Source of the DNA: Hermatobates lingyangjiaoensis
Taxonomy: Eukaryota; Arthropoda; Insecta; Hemiptera; Hermatobatidae
Assembly: GCA_026182355.1 (NCBI GenBank)
Contig: JAPFBL010000255.1
Location: forward strand, 2,046,001 to 2,110,000
Length of the DNA: 64,000 nucleotides
Reading direction: 5' to 3'
A program made the translations under genes and the position numbers. How positions within the stretch are numbered: position 1 is the first letter of the stretch; every line of letters starts with the position of its first letter. The notes beneath the pieces were generated by a model. The model was not told where the DNA came from. It did no database searches and saw only the letters and a program-made list of their open reading frames with translations. Shown here in pieces: positions 26,176-38,640 of the stretch.

Positions 26176-26244
26176 AGTGATTCAAGTTCTTCAGATTTTG
26201 AATTCCGGAATAAAAAAAGGAGGAAGAAACCCAGAAGGGAGAAG
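26176..26244 (+). CDS. Small Ser-acidic/basic exon of an unrecognised gene
   Basis: A T-rich tract ending TTACAG precedes the exon and AAG|GTACAG follows it. The 69-nt interval is open in phase 0 at both ends. It encodes 23 residues, starting SDSSSSDFEF and ending KKRRKKPRREK. The acidic-serine half fits a casein kinase 2 target. The basic half fits a nuclear localisation signal. Size, phase and composition match the exon group at 62026-63386, so I infer it belongs to the same plus-strand gene, across a nominal intron of 35.8 kb. Intervening exons may have been missed. The protein family is not recognised. Confidence 0.5.
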
Positions 26245-29200
26245 GTACAGTATAATTATTTTCTTATGACATACTACCTCTCAAAAATTAGGAGAAATCT
26301 GATTGGATGGGTCCTTTAGCAATATGTATATATAGATTGGTTTCTTAATTTTTTAAACAATTGTTAATACACATTGAAATACAATAATTGTACTTTTGAA
26401 AAAAATTGTATGATTGTAATATTTGAAAACTGTCTGTTCTGATCCCTGTATTCAACTGTTTTGATTTTGCTTTATAATAAATTAGAACAAAGTTAAGAAA
26501 ATAGACAATTTTATATAGAAAAATGAACTGTTTTTAGAACTTGTTGAGTACAAATTTTGTTACTTTTCCTGTTTAACCGCGCATCCATTAACCGGTGTGA
26601 AGCTTTCTTCATCTGTAGATCTATAACCATTAGTAGATAAATAGCTGTTTCATGTTAAATTACAATCGGTAATATAAATTTATACAAATCATTTAAACAT
26701 CAACAAAGAATAGAACCCACCACCTTATTTATGTAAATAATGAATAGTAATTAAGAATAGAACAGTAATATTTTGAAATAATGAAATGATATATTGATGT
26801 CACCTACATTGAAGAATACAAACAGTTTACAGTAAAACAGAAATAGCCAACAGCTATAATAACAAAAGCATTTTAGATAGTGAGTACCATCTAATGTTAC
26901 AGGTATATAATTTGTATTAAAGTTCGTGACCGTGAGCAAGTGTGGCACATTAATCTTTATCTTTTAATAACTGGGAAAAATTTCATAAATGGGACTCTTC
27001 CCAAGAGAATCAGAGTCTTGAAAAACAATATCAGATATTCATGGAATTCGATGGAGGTTTAATGATGGGAAGGTTTCATACTGGTTACTAGGACTCGGAG
27101 TTAACAGGAAAACGTAATTGATTATTGAATTGTATTCTGTTTCAAAGTTGTAAATATTATTGATATTGAAGAAAATATTACTTTGTCCAATAGCTTATGG
27201 CAAACTAAATGTTCTCTCTTTTCCTGTTCAATAGGATAAAATAAATTTGTTTGCTAGTTAGGTCACATGCAAGACTCAAAGTCAATGATTGCAAAACTTC
27301 ATCTGCCATGTGTTTTATCTTCAGTGTCTCGGCTGTCGACAAAGCATTATTCTTAATGAACTTGCTGTCATCTTAGAGATTACTAGACCACTGAAGGTGG
27401 CTGTCTGAAACCAGTAACTGATTTTACTGCATTTCTTCTTCGAGGTAAGATGTATGATGATCATGATCCTCAAGTAATCATCGACCTACAAAACATGGAA
27501 TTCATCAATTCCTACTTTATAACTATCTTTAAGCTTCAAATTTTTGCGTTTTTTTTTTATTTTGTTGTAAGGTATTATTTTTTAAAAATGTTCTGTGAGC
27601 TGATTTTAGTACTTCAATCTTGCATGATTGACTGTATGTTCTTAATTATAAATCAACTCTTGTTATGCTTTCCCTGCCCTGTTACCTCGTTAATTTAAAG
27701 CAGCAATATACGAAAACAATCATATCGAACGAAAGGTGTAACTGAATTAGTTCTTCTTATGCTACATAAAAATTGCTTGTTCCCTGAGTTGAATTAGGTG
27801 GAACGTTGTCATCATTAGATACCCTGAATCATTCCACGTTTGTGGGGTTTTGGACCAACAAAAGAATTTTACACACATCTTCAGATACATTGAGAGTTGT
27901 ATTTCATTGTACCATGAGCATGTATTATAGCAGAGCATAGAAATTGTTGTTATAGTTAATATTAAATCAAAGTGTTGACATAAAATCAGTTCAGCGGATC
28001 ATGATGAACAAAAATAAAATACATCTATTAGTAGTCTTACCAATGGATAAGATAGGGATATTTAAATTCGTGTAGCAAATAACAACTATATTATCTGGCT
28101 ATCTTAAAACTTTCAACCTTCATTTCAGTTGTGAGGCAATAGTCGATTCGGTGTTTTTATTTTTTTTAAGAGTTTTTAGGCTGCTGACTAACCATTATAT
28201 GCAACTAGAAATTGTTGTAAAATATATATTATTTTAAAGTAATACCTTAAATAATTAGATTTATTAAATTATAAAATATTTCTTAGCAAAATCGTTATGG
28301 TTTGATGACAATATCTCATTGATTTGTCGAAAAGGAGTTTATATGATTTCTTATTTTATTTACAGGTTTAGATAGTGAAATAAGAGGCCATATGTTTTTT
28401 TTTTCTGAAAAATATGGCAGTAATTGGTTTATAATCATTAGACTTTCATTTTTTATATGTGAGAATTATAAAATTGTTTTCACTCATGATTAATCAGAAG
28501 CACTTAGTTTCCATATGGTTGACTCCTTAGCAAAATGATGCCTTTATCATATTATACTTGGAAAGGATTATCACGTTGGGGGTAGTGTTGGATTTTCAGT
28601 TGGAAAAAATAATAGTGTTGATTCCAGTGCTTGTAATGGTTCATGCTTTGGGTATAGTTTGATAATAATTATAACCTTCCAAGAATGGAAATTCATTAGA
28701 TAGTCTTCAAAAATCCAAGTGGTAGGTGTTCAGTTATACTGAATATATATGTGTTTAGTTAAGCAGTAGTCAAGTTAAAAACCTTCTTATATTTGCTGCA
28801 AAGAACAATGGCGGAGCTCATTCAATTGATAAAAATTGGGATTGTAGTCTCCACTTCTGCTTCATTTTCACAATAATAAAAGTAAACTTATATAAATTTA
28901 AATAACTTCATGACTTCTGATCAATTCAGTAATTATTCCCATGTGGTTAAAATTTATCAAAATACTTATGAAGTATATCGATAGGGTGGTTTTGACTCTT
29001 TAAAACTAAATCATCTTTAAAAATTGTGCTGTGCTGTTCCCGTAATATGTATGGATCTTAAAAATCATTGTAACATATTGAATTTTGAAAATTTTATTTG
29101 AATTTTGAAAAACTTTATTGAATTAAATTAGTTTGCATGTAATTGTCTATCTTGAATTAAATTTACTAAATTGTAAAATATTTAAAAGTAAAATTGGTTG

Positions 29201-32200
29201 AAGTGATCTGAAATCTCTACTTAATTGGTTTATCAAGTGTAAGAAGATGGGTTTAATTTTAATATAATATTTTGGTTAGAAATCTAAATAAAGTTACGTT
29301 TTATGTATTTTTTTAAATTGATTTATGGGGGCTGCTGTTAGAGACACCATTGATGTGTATCACTTTTTAAATCTACCTTTTAATATCTGATGAAATTAGA
29401 TGTCTATCAATGAATTTCTAAAATTACTTCAGTAATAGAGATCTTAAAAACTGGTTCAAGGAATCACTGGGGGTGATTTTTCTGTAGTGTAGTTGTAGTC
29501 GAGCTGCCCTATGTTGTAAACCATTCAAAGTGTCATCATAACTTAGTAGTTTTGTTTCAAGGACTTCCAAAACTGAAAATTCTTTAAGACGTCTAACTAG
29601 ATTTTTTTCGGTGTTGTTATTAGTGAAGTGAAAAGATTTGTCGTGGATGTGATGCAAGCTGTGACAGCTGGTCATTCCAGCATGTCATGATGGCTAATAG
29701 AAATGCCAAATCCTTATATTCCGCTTTTACTAATACCTAATAGTGACTTGATGATATTTTGCTAAAATCTGAATCCAGCCTGCTTCAAACTGTTATGTAG
29801 ATTATTTTTTATGTGTTCAAACAACGATCTCCGAACGTGATTGGTAATTACTTATTACATATCATGCAGTGACATATTTTTTTTTTTTTATTTCAGGGAG
29901 TTATTTTCTCACAATTTGATAAACATGCTATCTATTTGGTAATTCAGAGAATTTAAAAATTCGAAAATCTCTTAACATAAACTTACTCATAATCACAAAT
30001 GTGTTTTTCTCTGTGGACTTTTTTTGAGGACGTTGAATGAAAATATTTCTTTTGTAATTTTGTTGAGTTATATTAGGTTTTATGGCACATTAATTGTCGT
30101 AAATACGGTCGACTCAGAGTAAGATAAAGAATAATAGAGACTCAGTAAATTATCATTCATATATTATTTGGATAAAATTCATAAATATGACTATAAATAG
30201 TAACCTTTAAGAAAAGGAAGGTGTGCAAAATAGTTAAAATAGAAGTTGTCAAACAAATAAATAGTATTACTTTGTTGTGAATCTAAAAATTAAGTCAATA
30301 AGGAGCTCCTCTTTGTGATCATCTAGTGGTATTCAGCCATTTTGAGTTTTGGTTCTTTTAAAGAGCGCAACTTCCGCTTAGAATATATGTTAAGGTTTAA
30401 ACGTTTTTGTATTAATATTCAGTTTTCAAAGTTTATCGCATAAGAATATAATCTAGGTTCCCCTGGTTAGGAACTTTTGTTTGATACTCTTCACTTGCCA
30501 ATGTTGGTTAGCTGGAGGTGTGGAACAAGTTCACATACATAGTGACATTGCGTTTAATTGCATATAGTTTCATGATATGAGAAGTAGAAGATTATAGACA
30601 ATACTGTTACAACTTTTAACCAAGATAAAGTTTTTGTTGTAAGTTAGTTCTGTTCCAAGGTGACACAACGAAAGAAGTAAAAATTTCTGTAAGTAAAAAA
30701 TCCTGATTTCAAAGTTTTATGGTTCAAGTTTTTTATGTTCAGTTTAATAAGGAAGTCTAATGAAAAAGAAGATGGAATTGTGATGGCCTTACCACTGTAT
30801 TTGAAATACAGTTTCCAGTTCCTTCGAAATGGAAATATTTATTTAGATTTAATTAGCTTTTAAAATTCATAATATGAATGGACTAATTCAAGACATTAAG
30901 GAGACAAATGAATCAACTGATGAGAACAACTTCTGATAGATGCATATTGAGTACCACTTTCTTCCTTAAAAAAATGTTACTTTAAAGGCATCAACTTTTA
31001 TAATTAGTGATTCTCTGTATGCTATATAAAATATCTCACTTGTGTAATATTTTCTTGTTTTTTATTCTTTCGAATAAAATAAAACCTACATTACGAAGTA
31101 ATGTGACCGACTTTGACTACAGCTTGCCGACTTCTGGTTTATGTTACTCTTTTATAAGGATTAAAAGACAGGATAAATGGATGAATCTATTAAGAACGCA
31201 TCAACAACACGACGTTGATGTACCTTGTGCTGGCTTCACAAGGGAGTGTTGATCTACAGTTACCTTTGAGCTAAGCACTTGAGGGATGAGAAGGGAGAGG
31301 GAGGGAAAGTGAAATTAAAAAAATAAGTTTTTGGTAAATAAAGTATGATAAATAAAGGAAAGACAGGAGAAATAATGAAAACTATAAATAAGTTAAAGAA
31401 GAAAAAACAGAACTAACGATACAGAGTTCCCCAGTGTTTGCTGGCTGGCTCCAATGAGGCCTTATAGAACTCTTGAGAAGTTAATTTCAGAGTTAGTTCT
31501 CTGTAGTATTTTCAATGAATAGGTTACTGCGCTTTTCCTCGGAAGCTCTGTGATATATTCGTATAGAGCTCAACTTAATGGAAGACAAACCATCAGATTA
31601 GAGCATCCAATCGGGTAGACTTGGTTGTGGAAATTGAAGATTGTTTTTAGACTGTAAGTAGGTATTATGTTCTCAGGGTTGATGGGAAATAAGGATTGGC
31701 ATTGATAGTCAGGTAAATTTTACTGCTATGATGACCACACATTAATTAGCAAACTTCGAAAAAATAGGGAAAAATTATATATAAAGCATTTGTTTTGGAC
31801 CGTTGCTATGATAAGAGTTACATTTTTTGTTGATCTGAAAGTAATTTTCCTACAGATAATCAATATATCTTAATAAACGATGGATTGAAAATTGGATTAC
31901 TTTAATTGATAATAATGTTTTGTTTTCCAATAATTTCAAATTTTTAATACAATTTTGAATGTTGCATTGTTATTGGTGGGGATTGATTTATATTTCGACT
32001 GATAAATGGAATTATCTCTTCACCTAATAAAATAATTTTCCATAACCTACCACAACAAGGACTTATTTGTGTTGAATAAAATACAATTTTCGTATACATG
32101 CAATTGTGTAAAACGAATTTTACTATTTCTTCTGCTATCTAATGTGCTGCTGATAATGGATAGGTAATTAATGTTTCTTCTCAAAATGATATCTTCTGCT

Positions 32201-34838
32201 AATGATAATTTTAGGTTAAAACATCCTAAAATCCTTTTCTATTATTTAGAATGTTTAAGTTTAAAAATTATCATTATTGCTATCTGTTAAATATAGAAAT
32301 AATTTCCGCAGTATTTGTCATCTATTTAACGTGCTTTATAGTAACTTAAAAGAACATAAAGAATTTGGGGATGTCAGGTACACATTTAGGAATTCTTTGT
32401 TTAAAGCAGAGATCAAGTTAGGGGTGAGGTGGCATTTTATTTTAAATTCTAGTGAAAAGGGGTGTGTGGTGCAAAATATTACTAACAAAAGCACTGCTTG
32501 TTTACTGCTTTTCTGGCTTTAGAAAGTTTTTCTACGATTCTGGTAAACTGTAGTTGAAAAACTAATAACGATTATCCTGTGTACTCAATAGACCTTTAAC
32601 CACAAATGACTGGGAAGTTTTGATTTTTCACTATAAATCTATTTGACTGTTTGACTCTTAACTTGTTCCAATCCGATTCCAATCTTGTCAAGGTCTGTTT
32701 TAAAGCGATTGCTTTATATAATAAAGCTTAGAATTTCACCCTGGAAATTTATTTTACTTCTACTGTAAGTAAAGTATAGTAATCGAGAAAAAGCGTATTT
32801 TGGATTTATGGATTTGAGGTATTTACAGTTGGTGGTCACCTGAGTTCATTTATGAAGTCATTTCGATAGTGTCGGTGTCTCTGTGGGTGGGTATGTGTGC
32901 AAAAGTTTGTGAACACGCTACAGAGCACATCACTTGACGTCTCAAGTTGACAGTGTACTCGTATTCAAAATGGGCCTTATAATGTACGATAGCCCTCAAG
33001 TGTTAGAGTAGTATTGTCCAATTTAAAATACACTTATTGCCCATTTTGTGTTTTCAGTCTGCAGTATTTTTCTTCTGTACTAAAATATCTTAATGTTACT
33101 ACTCAAGTAATATTACCTATAAATGGCAAAAATATCTGATTTTACCGATAACAGGATAGTTGATGTCAGGTGAATAATGTAAAATGGTTTACTTATATTT
33201 GAAACTGAAAGATGGTTACACGGTTTGAGAATGTGATGGACATTGAATACAGAAATAGCTTCATTTTGAAGGATGAACTTCAAAATTGTATAGCTTGTAA
33301 GCTTGTATAGCTTCTTGGCGAAACTGCTTCAATGGAGAGAGGGCTCTTTTGAAACTTTATGAGATACATTTTGTGAGTTCAAGAAAGATTGTGTCTTAAC
33401 TTCTAAACATGAATAATAACATTTTTCGATAAATATCTAAATTAACTTATTATTCTTTTAAATAAGTTTAAGTCTTTTTGACCGTTTTTATTGGCAATAT
33501 AATTCTAGAAACGCGAAACTCTTCCTCGAATAATTTCTACTATGTAAACAGTTCCATTTGTTTACATTAACTTAAACGATTTTTCTCAGGCTTTCAGGCC
33601 TCTAGATTTATTATGCTTTAAAGTAATTTTTAGAATTTCTCAATTTTCTTTTAAGGAGTTATTTAGGAAAATAAAAATAAAAAAATATTTATACGTATTT
33701 ATTAAAACCATACATGCAAATAAGTTATGGACGAGTAAACTTCAGCGTTCATCTGTATTTATTTACTCATGATAGTGAGGCAATACCACACAATAACTGC
33801 TTGCATAGTTCGTGAGTTATTTAAACATGTTCTTTTTACGAGGACGTTACAATTTTCTTCACTGGATCATACTAATTTACTGAATAACAGTAGAATTATC
33901 ATAAATAATAAATATGTGTGATATGGGTCGATATATGTTTGTAATAACATGATGCTGAGTGTAATTACATTATTGTATATGTTGTATTTTCAGACCATAA
34001 CAATTTGAGTATTTTCGTTTCATAATATATATGATCATATTATCCTTTTTTAGTATATACATATTATAGGTATCATGAAAAGAAAACATATTTTACTCAT
34101 TAATAGGTCTCCTAAATCCATGTTTGATAATATCTATCTTTGAATAGCTGGGTAGGCGTCTATCGAAAATATGTTAAATTTTCCACAAGTCACACTGTTT
34201 AAAAAACCCTAATAACATTTAGTAGACATATATTATTTATTGTCTTTTATTTCATTTTTTTTTATTGAACTTCGTGACTTTATCGTTTTCTACAGACCCG
34301 CTCTCCTGGTCATTCCAGAAACATTAAATTCAATCTTAATATGGATTTGCGTGATGAAAATTTTACGAATTTATAATATTTGAAGGAGAATATTACACTT
34401 AAAAGGTCAACTATTAAATCCCAAACGCATGACCTTTTTTCAGATGGGCTGGAACTGCATTTAATTTTCATTGTTGACAAATGAACATATCAGCCACATT
34501 TCAGTAAATTAATTCATTACATTAATTTTTACTGAGTCCCATTATAAGTTTAATTATAGTAAAGTTGAGTACAGACCTCGCTAGATTTTTCCTCTATTAT
34601 TAGTAATGTTTTGTTTAAATACTTACCAAAAAATTAGAAATCGTTCGTTTTATATATATAACAACATTACTACCGTATTTCAAAATATATTAATTCAGAT
34701 TAGGTAATGTAATTTTTTTTATTATTCCAGATAATAATTGCAACTTTAAATTGAAATAAATATGCTTTGGGATACCCCATTTCTACCTTCTTATATAAGG
34801 AGGAAAAACCTGAGTAACAGAAACCTACTTTCTCTACA
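26245..34838. other. Long intron-like stretch, no firm gene
   Basis: AT-rich sequence. A segment at about 27325-27420 resembles the CTGAAGGTGG/CATCTTCGG-type repeat ends seen elsewhere. A minus-strand frame of 83 codons at 29424-29675 has ordinary amino-acid composition but no recognised motif. Weak exon-like intervals are 29897-29938 (42 nt, phase 0, strong acceptor) and 34296-34376 (acceptor to stop). Confidence 0.35.
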
Positions 34839-35281
34839 CGGTTTGATTTCTTAATAGACCTTTGATATGTGATCACTTAGTTCTGATCCTGAGTTCACTG
34901 GGTTAGGTAAATGAATAATTTTTGGCATTCTATGCTTAAAAAATCTCAACTATTAATGGTAGGTTGTGTAAGATTTGTAGTATTCATTTGATTTTGGAGA
35001 AAAATGTTTTTTTTCCTTCAAGTTACTTTGAATTCGAAGTTTTTTTTTATTTTATCCCATGCATACCTTTATCAATATCTATTTATTTGTTTGGTGAGAG
35101 TAGTGTATTTATTTAAATGTCTATTTGGCCACTAATTCTGGTTTGAACTGACGGAGACCAGTTGTTTTGGTCGAAAGATCCAAAGAAGAAATTGCTTCTT
35201 TTTATAAGTTTCATTTCTGAATTTCTTATTATGGATTTAGACCTTGATTTTTGTTTTTCGTGTTTCTTCTTCTTAGTCAAG
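34839..35281. repeat. Direct duplication, copy 1
   Basis: The 443-bp segment starting CGGTTTGATTTCTTAATAG recurs in the same orientation at 35921-36345. Order is fully conserved. Differences are mostly one-base gains or losses, often in homopolymers, rather than substitutions. Confidence 0.9.
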
Positions 35282-35689
35282 ATATATATTTATATATATA
35301 TATATTATGCATGAGATTTTTTAGATCCTGAAAACTTTCATGTCAATACGAATCTTCCCACGAATTTAATTTTGTGAAAAGACCAATGAATACTTCAATG
35401 ACATAAAGAAAGTCTCTGTACCAGTGCGCTTGGTTTCCTCTTCTCTAATCTCTCCTGTTCCTTTATCAAGTCTCTGTACCAGTGCTGTTCTCTCTAGGTT
35501 TCCTGTTCCTCTTACCTCTCCTGAGACGGTTCAACCGAAAATTAGAGACTGTAAGTTTGTGTTTTTAATTTCTCTATGTTTCTTTATGTACATTGAAGTA
35601 TATATAATATTGTTATTACTAAAAACAAAATCATAATTTACAGAAACATACTTCTTAAGTCTTTCTGCCTTCCTTAATGACCTTTTTTT
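35282..35689. repeat. (AT)n run and a short tandem duplication between the copies
   Basis: A TA-rich microsatellite spans 35282-35307. GTCTCTGTACCAGTGC occurs at about 35411 and again at about 35469, with related TCTCCTGTTCC segments after each. This gives a roughly 58-bp imperfect tandem repeat. Confidence 0.7.
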
Positions 35690-35775
35690 ATTGCATCTAA
35701 ACTCAGTAACATATTTCCTACTATCAAGTTGTTTCAACTTTTTCCTACAGCCATCTTCGGGACGCAAGTGATTTT
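35690..35775 (+). repeat. Module E, partial copy
   Basis: TTGCATCTAAACTC...ACATATTTCCTAC followed by GTTTCAACTTTTTCC and GCCATCTTCGGGAC matches the starts of the longer copies at 47235 and 48070. It is truncated after the ATCTTCGGGAC segment. Confidence 0.7.
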
Positions 35776-35920
35776 AGATGTATAAGTATCAACGTACAAT
35801 TAGATAATAGTCATATAATTTTTGAGTTCTTTGGTTTAATGCCACATTAAATGCCGGCCGGGGTAGCGACAGCAACACCTTAGGTAACACAGCCCTCAGC
35901 TATGAACAAACATTTCTTAA

Positions 35921-36345
35921 CGGTTTGATTTCTTAATAGACCTTTGATTGTGATCACTTAGTTCTGATCCTGAGTTCATGGGTTAGGTAAATGAATAATT
36001 TGGCATTCTATGCTTAAAATCTCAACTATTAATGTAGGTTTAGTAAGATTTGAGTATTCATTCTGATTTTGGAGAAAAAATTTTTTTCTTCAAGTTACTT
36101 TGAATTCGAAGTTTTTTTTTATTTTATCCCATGCATACCTTTATCAATATCATTTATTTGTTGGTGAGAGTAGTGTATTTATTTAAATGTCTATTTGGCC
36201 ACTAATTCTGGTTTGAACTGACGGAGAACCAGTTAGTTTTGTCGAAAGATCCAAAAAAATTGCTTTTTTAATAAGTTTCATTTCTGAATTTCTTATTATG
36301 GATTTAGACCTTGATTTTGTTTTCGTGTTTCTTCTCTTAGTCAAG
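35921..36345. repeat. Direct duplication, copy 2
   Basis: A 425-bp counterpart of 34839-35281, 18 bp shorter. Examples of the differences are TTTTTGGCATTC against TTTGGCATTC, and CTTAAAAAATCTC against CTTAAAATCTC. The pattern is that of long-read sequencing noise rather than normal mutation. Confidence 0.9.
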
Positions 36346-36559
36346 TTAATAATCATAATATATTATATCTAGTAAGAAATTTATCTATCGTGGATTCGGT
36401 CAATTTTCCAGGATAAAATTCAACTCTCCGTTGCCAAAGCGTTTTCCAGTTCTTAGGTTTAAAACCTTTTTCATAGGCCTAAAACAAAGATAATAAAAAT
36501 CACATATAACATCAAAATATACACAATATGAAAATGATTTTACAACTCATGAATATTAC

Positions 36560-36800
36560 AAGCAAAATATTTCAAGAATACATAAATACAATATTTACTT
36601 ACAGAAGTAAGATTTTAATAAGTAAATGGAAATTTATAATTCAACAGAAATATTTCAGAGATACATTAACAACAATATTATTACAGAAGTAAGAATTTTT
36701 TAACTAAAACAAAAAAACTAACTTAACTAACTAAAACTTAATTAAAAATATGTTAAAAACTTAAACTAACTAAAAACGTAACTAACTTAAAAGTATGTTA
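36560..36800. repeat. Degenerate tandem repeats
   Basis: Two units with a period of about 84 share AAATATTTCA and ATTACAGAAGTAAG-type blocks (36565-36610 and 36648-36695). After them, 36705-36800 carries repeats of an ACTAACTTAAAA type with TATGTTAAAAAC or TATGTTAAGAAC. Confidence 0.7.
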
Positions 36801-38150
36801 AGAACTCATAGTTGAAATTTTATTGTTGTAGGTAGTACTTCTAATTATGTCAAATGGTAATTAAAATTCTCATAATCTTGGAGAGTTCTATCCATTTGAT
36901 CAAGAATTTACAACAACAAAAAATTAGCCATAGTTGGAAAAACTTTCTTCATGGAAGTTAATTCAGTGTGTTTCTTAAAGTATTTCCTTAAGGTGTGCTG
37001 CTCATGCATATACTGTTTATATACACAGATAATGCGAGAATAAATAATTAGATACATGGTGAAGAATAGGTATATAATAATAATAATGTTTTTTTATTCA
37101 ACTTATTTGGCTTAGATTTAATTATATTTTCGTTGTAATAACTTTCTGAATATAGAAACTGGTCAATAGAGGTTAAATTCCATGAAATAACAAAATTGAC
37201 TAGAGTTTAAATTATTTTTGATCTGTTGTGTGAAATTGCATCGAAATCGACTTTGTTTTTGTTGTTGTGTGTCAGATATTTTAGGAATATACCTAATATA
37301 TTGTAATTTGTTCTTGAAGGGAATTATTGAATCCACAATTGTTGTGTTCTTACCCTCTGTCAAGAAAACATGTGTATTTCCAGAATTTAAGAAGAATTTT
37401 GAGGGAATGTGCTAGTTGATGTGAACTTCTGTCTAGTGTCAGCAGCATTTCTTCTTAGGAAGTATCATTTGATTTGTTAGGTATTTAATAAGTATTCATT
37501 TGTTGAGAAAGTAATACTTGATATAAATTCAATAGTAATGTTTTAATGCCTCTAGTAAAGTCACAGTGAATTGTTATGTTTTCTTTGTAAATTTTTACGA
37601 CATCTTTATCCCTCTCCATAAAGAGGCAGTGGTCCTAAAAAGAAAATAGAATATTACTTTTAAGGGATTTGTATTATTTAAAGGAATCTCATTGGCGATA
37701 TTGGCAGAAAAAATTGGTTGGTTGATAGATTAGTGTATGTATTCCATTTTGTGAAAGTCTGCTTCAGATTGAAGTATAGTTAATCTATGGTATGATTAAC
37801 ATTAAGTGATATCTAAGATAACGGAAAAGTACTCCATAAATACTTATCGTATTTTCCTCTTCAGTTATTAGGTTTGTCAGATTACGCTGATCATGATGTT
37901 AATGAATATGGTAATCTGACATCATCACAGTGCATTATAATAATTATCTTTTAAATTTTTGTTATAGAAGAACCAGCGTGCGATTAAAACTGCTTTGTAT
38001 TTATGTTCGTTTTATTGAATGAATTGAAAGAAACGATGATGAATAGATTCGTGTATTTAAAAATAATAGTGTGTACTGAGACAAATTATTGTTAATGAAA
38101 AAAAAAAAAGTCAGATACTCTAACCTGAATTCTTTATATTTTGTAAGAAG
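36801..38150. other. Noncoding, no recognisable element
   Basis: AT-rich sequence. Overlapping open frames on both strands at 37163-37415 carry no motif. Confidence 0.4.
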
Positions 38151-38640
38151 TCAGTCAGTGGCTTTTAGGGCTGCCCCTATACTTTACTAACCTTGAACAC
38201 CTCATGAGTATATTACATTGCCCCGGAATTACTGTGATCTGCCCGAAGGCAAGTATCAGTATTCAGTCCTAGCTGAATTTTTAACAAGACTGATCCATGT
38301 CTAGGCTCTGCTCTAGCTTACTGCTTCTCACCCATTGTCAGGAAAAAACCAGCCACAAGACAGTGTGTGACCAACCTTGAGTTTGGAACAAAGCCACTGC
38401 TAGGCGAATATACATGACGTGTTGAGGCACTGAAGAGCCTGGGACCATATTAATCCATGTTATACCCAGTTTGTAATTATAATTCTTATGATACACTCTC
38501 CATTAGAAAAAGCCTGCTTGCTTTGCCTTTGGTGGGGGGGGGGGGGGGGGGGCAGTGAATCCACTCGGCTAGTCAGCCCTCTGACCAGGGCAGGTGCACT
38601 TTCAGAGGGACTTCCCCGTTGTCCAATGGCAGAGCAGAGA
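38150..38640. repeat. GC-richer repeat related to D, with a 19-G run
   Basis: 38320-38430 aligns with 11930-12050 in the interior of repeat D. A run of 19 G lies at 38534-38552, followed by a CAGGTGCACTTTC segment like CAAGTGCACCTGC of repeat D. Homopolymer length is unreliable in most assemblies. Confidence 0.55.

Noticed and set aside
27325..27420. Exon-like interval (72 nt, phase 0, good acceptor)
   Set aside because: The downstream GAAGGTGGCTGTCTGAAACC looks like the repeated ATCTTCGG/CTGAAGATGG-type element ends seen elsewhere, and the donor is weak.
28374..28505. Acceptor followed by about 43 open codons
   Set aside because: There is no clear donor, the residues are Phe-rich low complexity, and the run length is within chance given many acceptor-like sites.
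29424..29675. 83-codon minus-strand frame with ordinary protein composition
   Set aside because: No recognised domain, no splice signals at its ends, and no second copy. It is kept only as a note.
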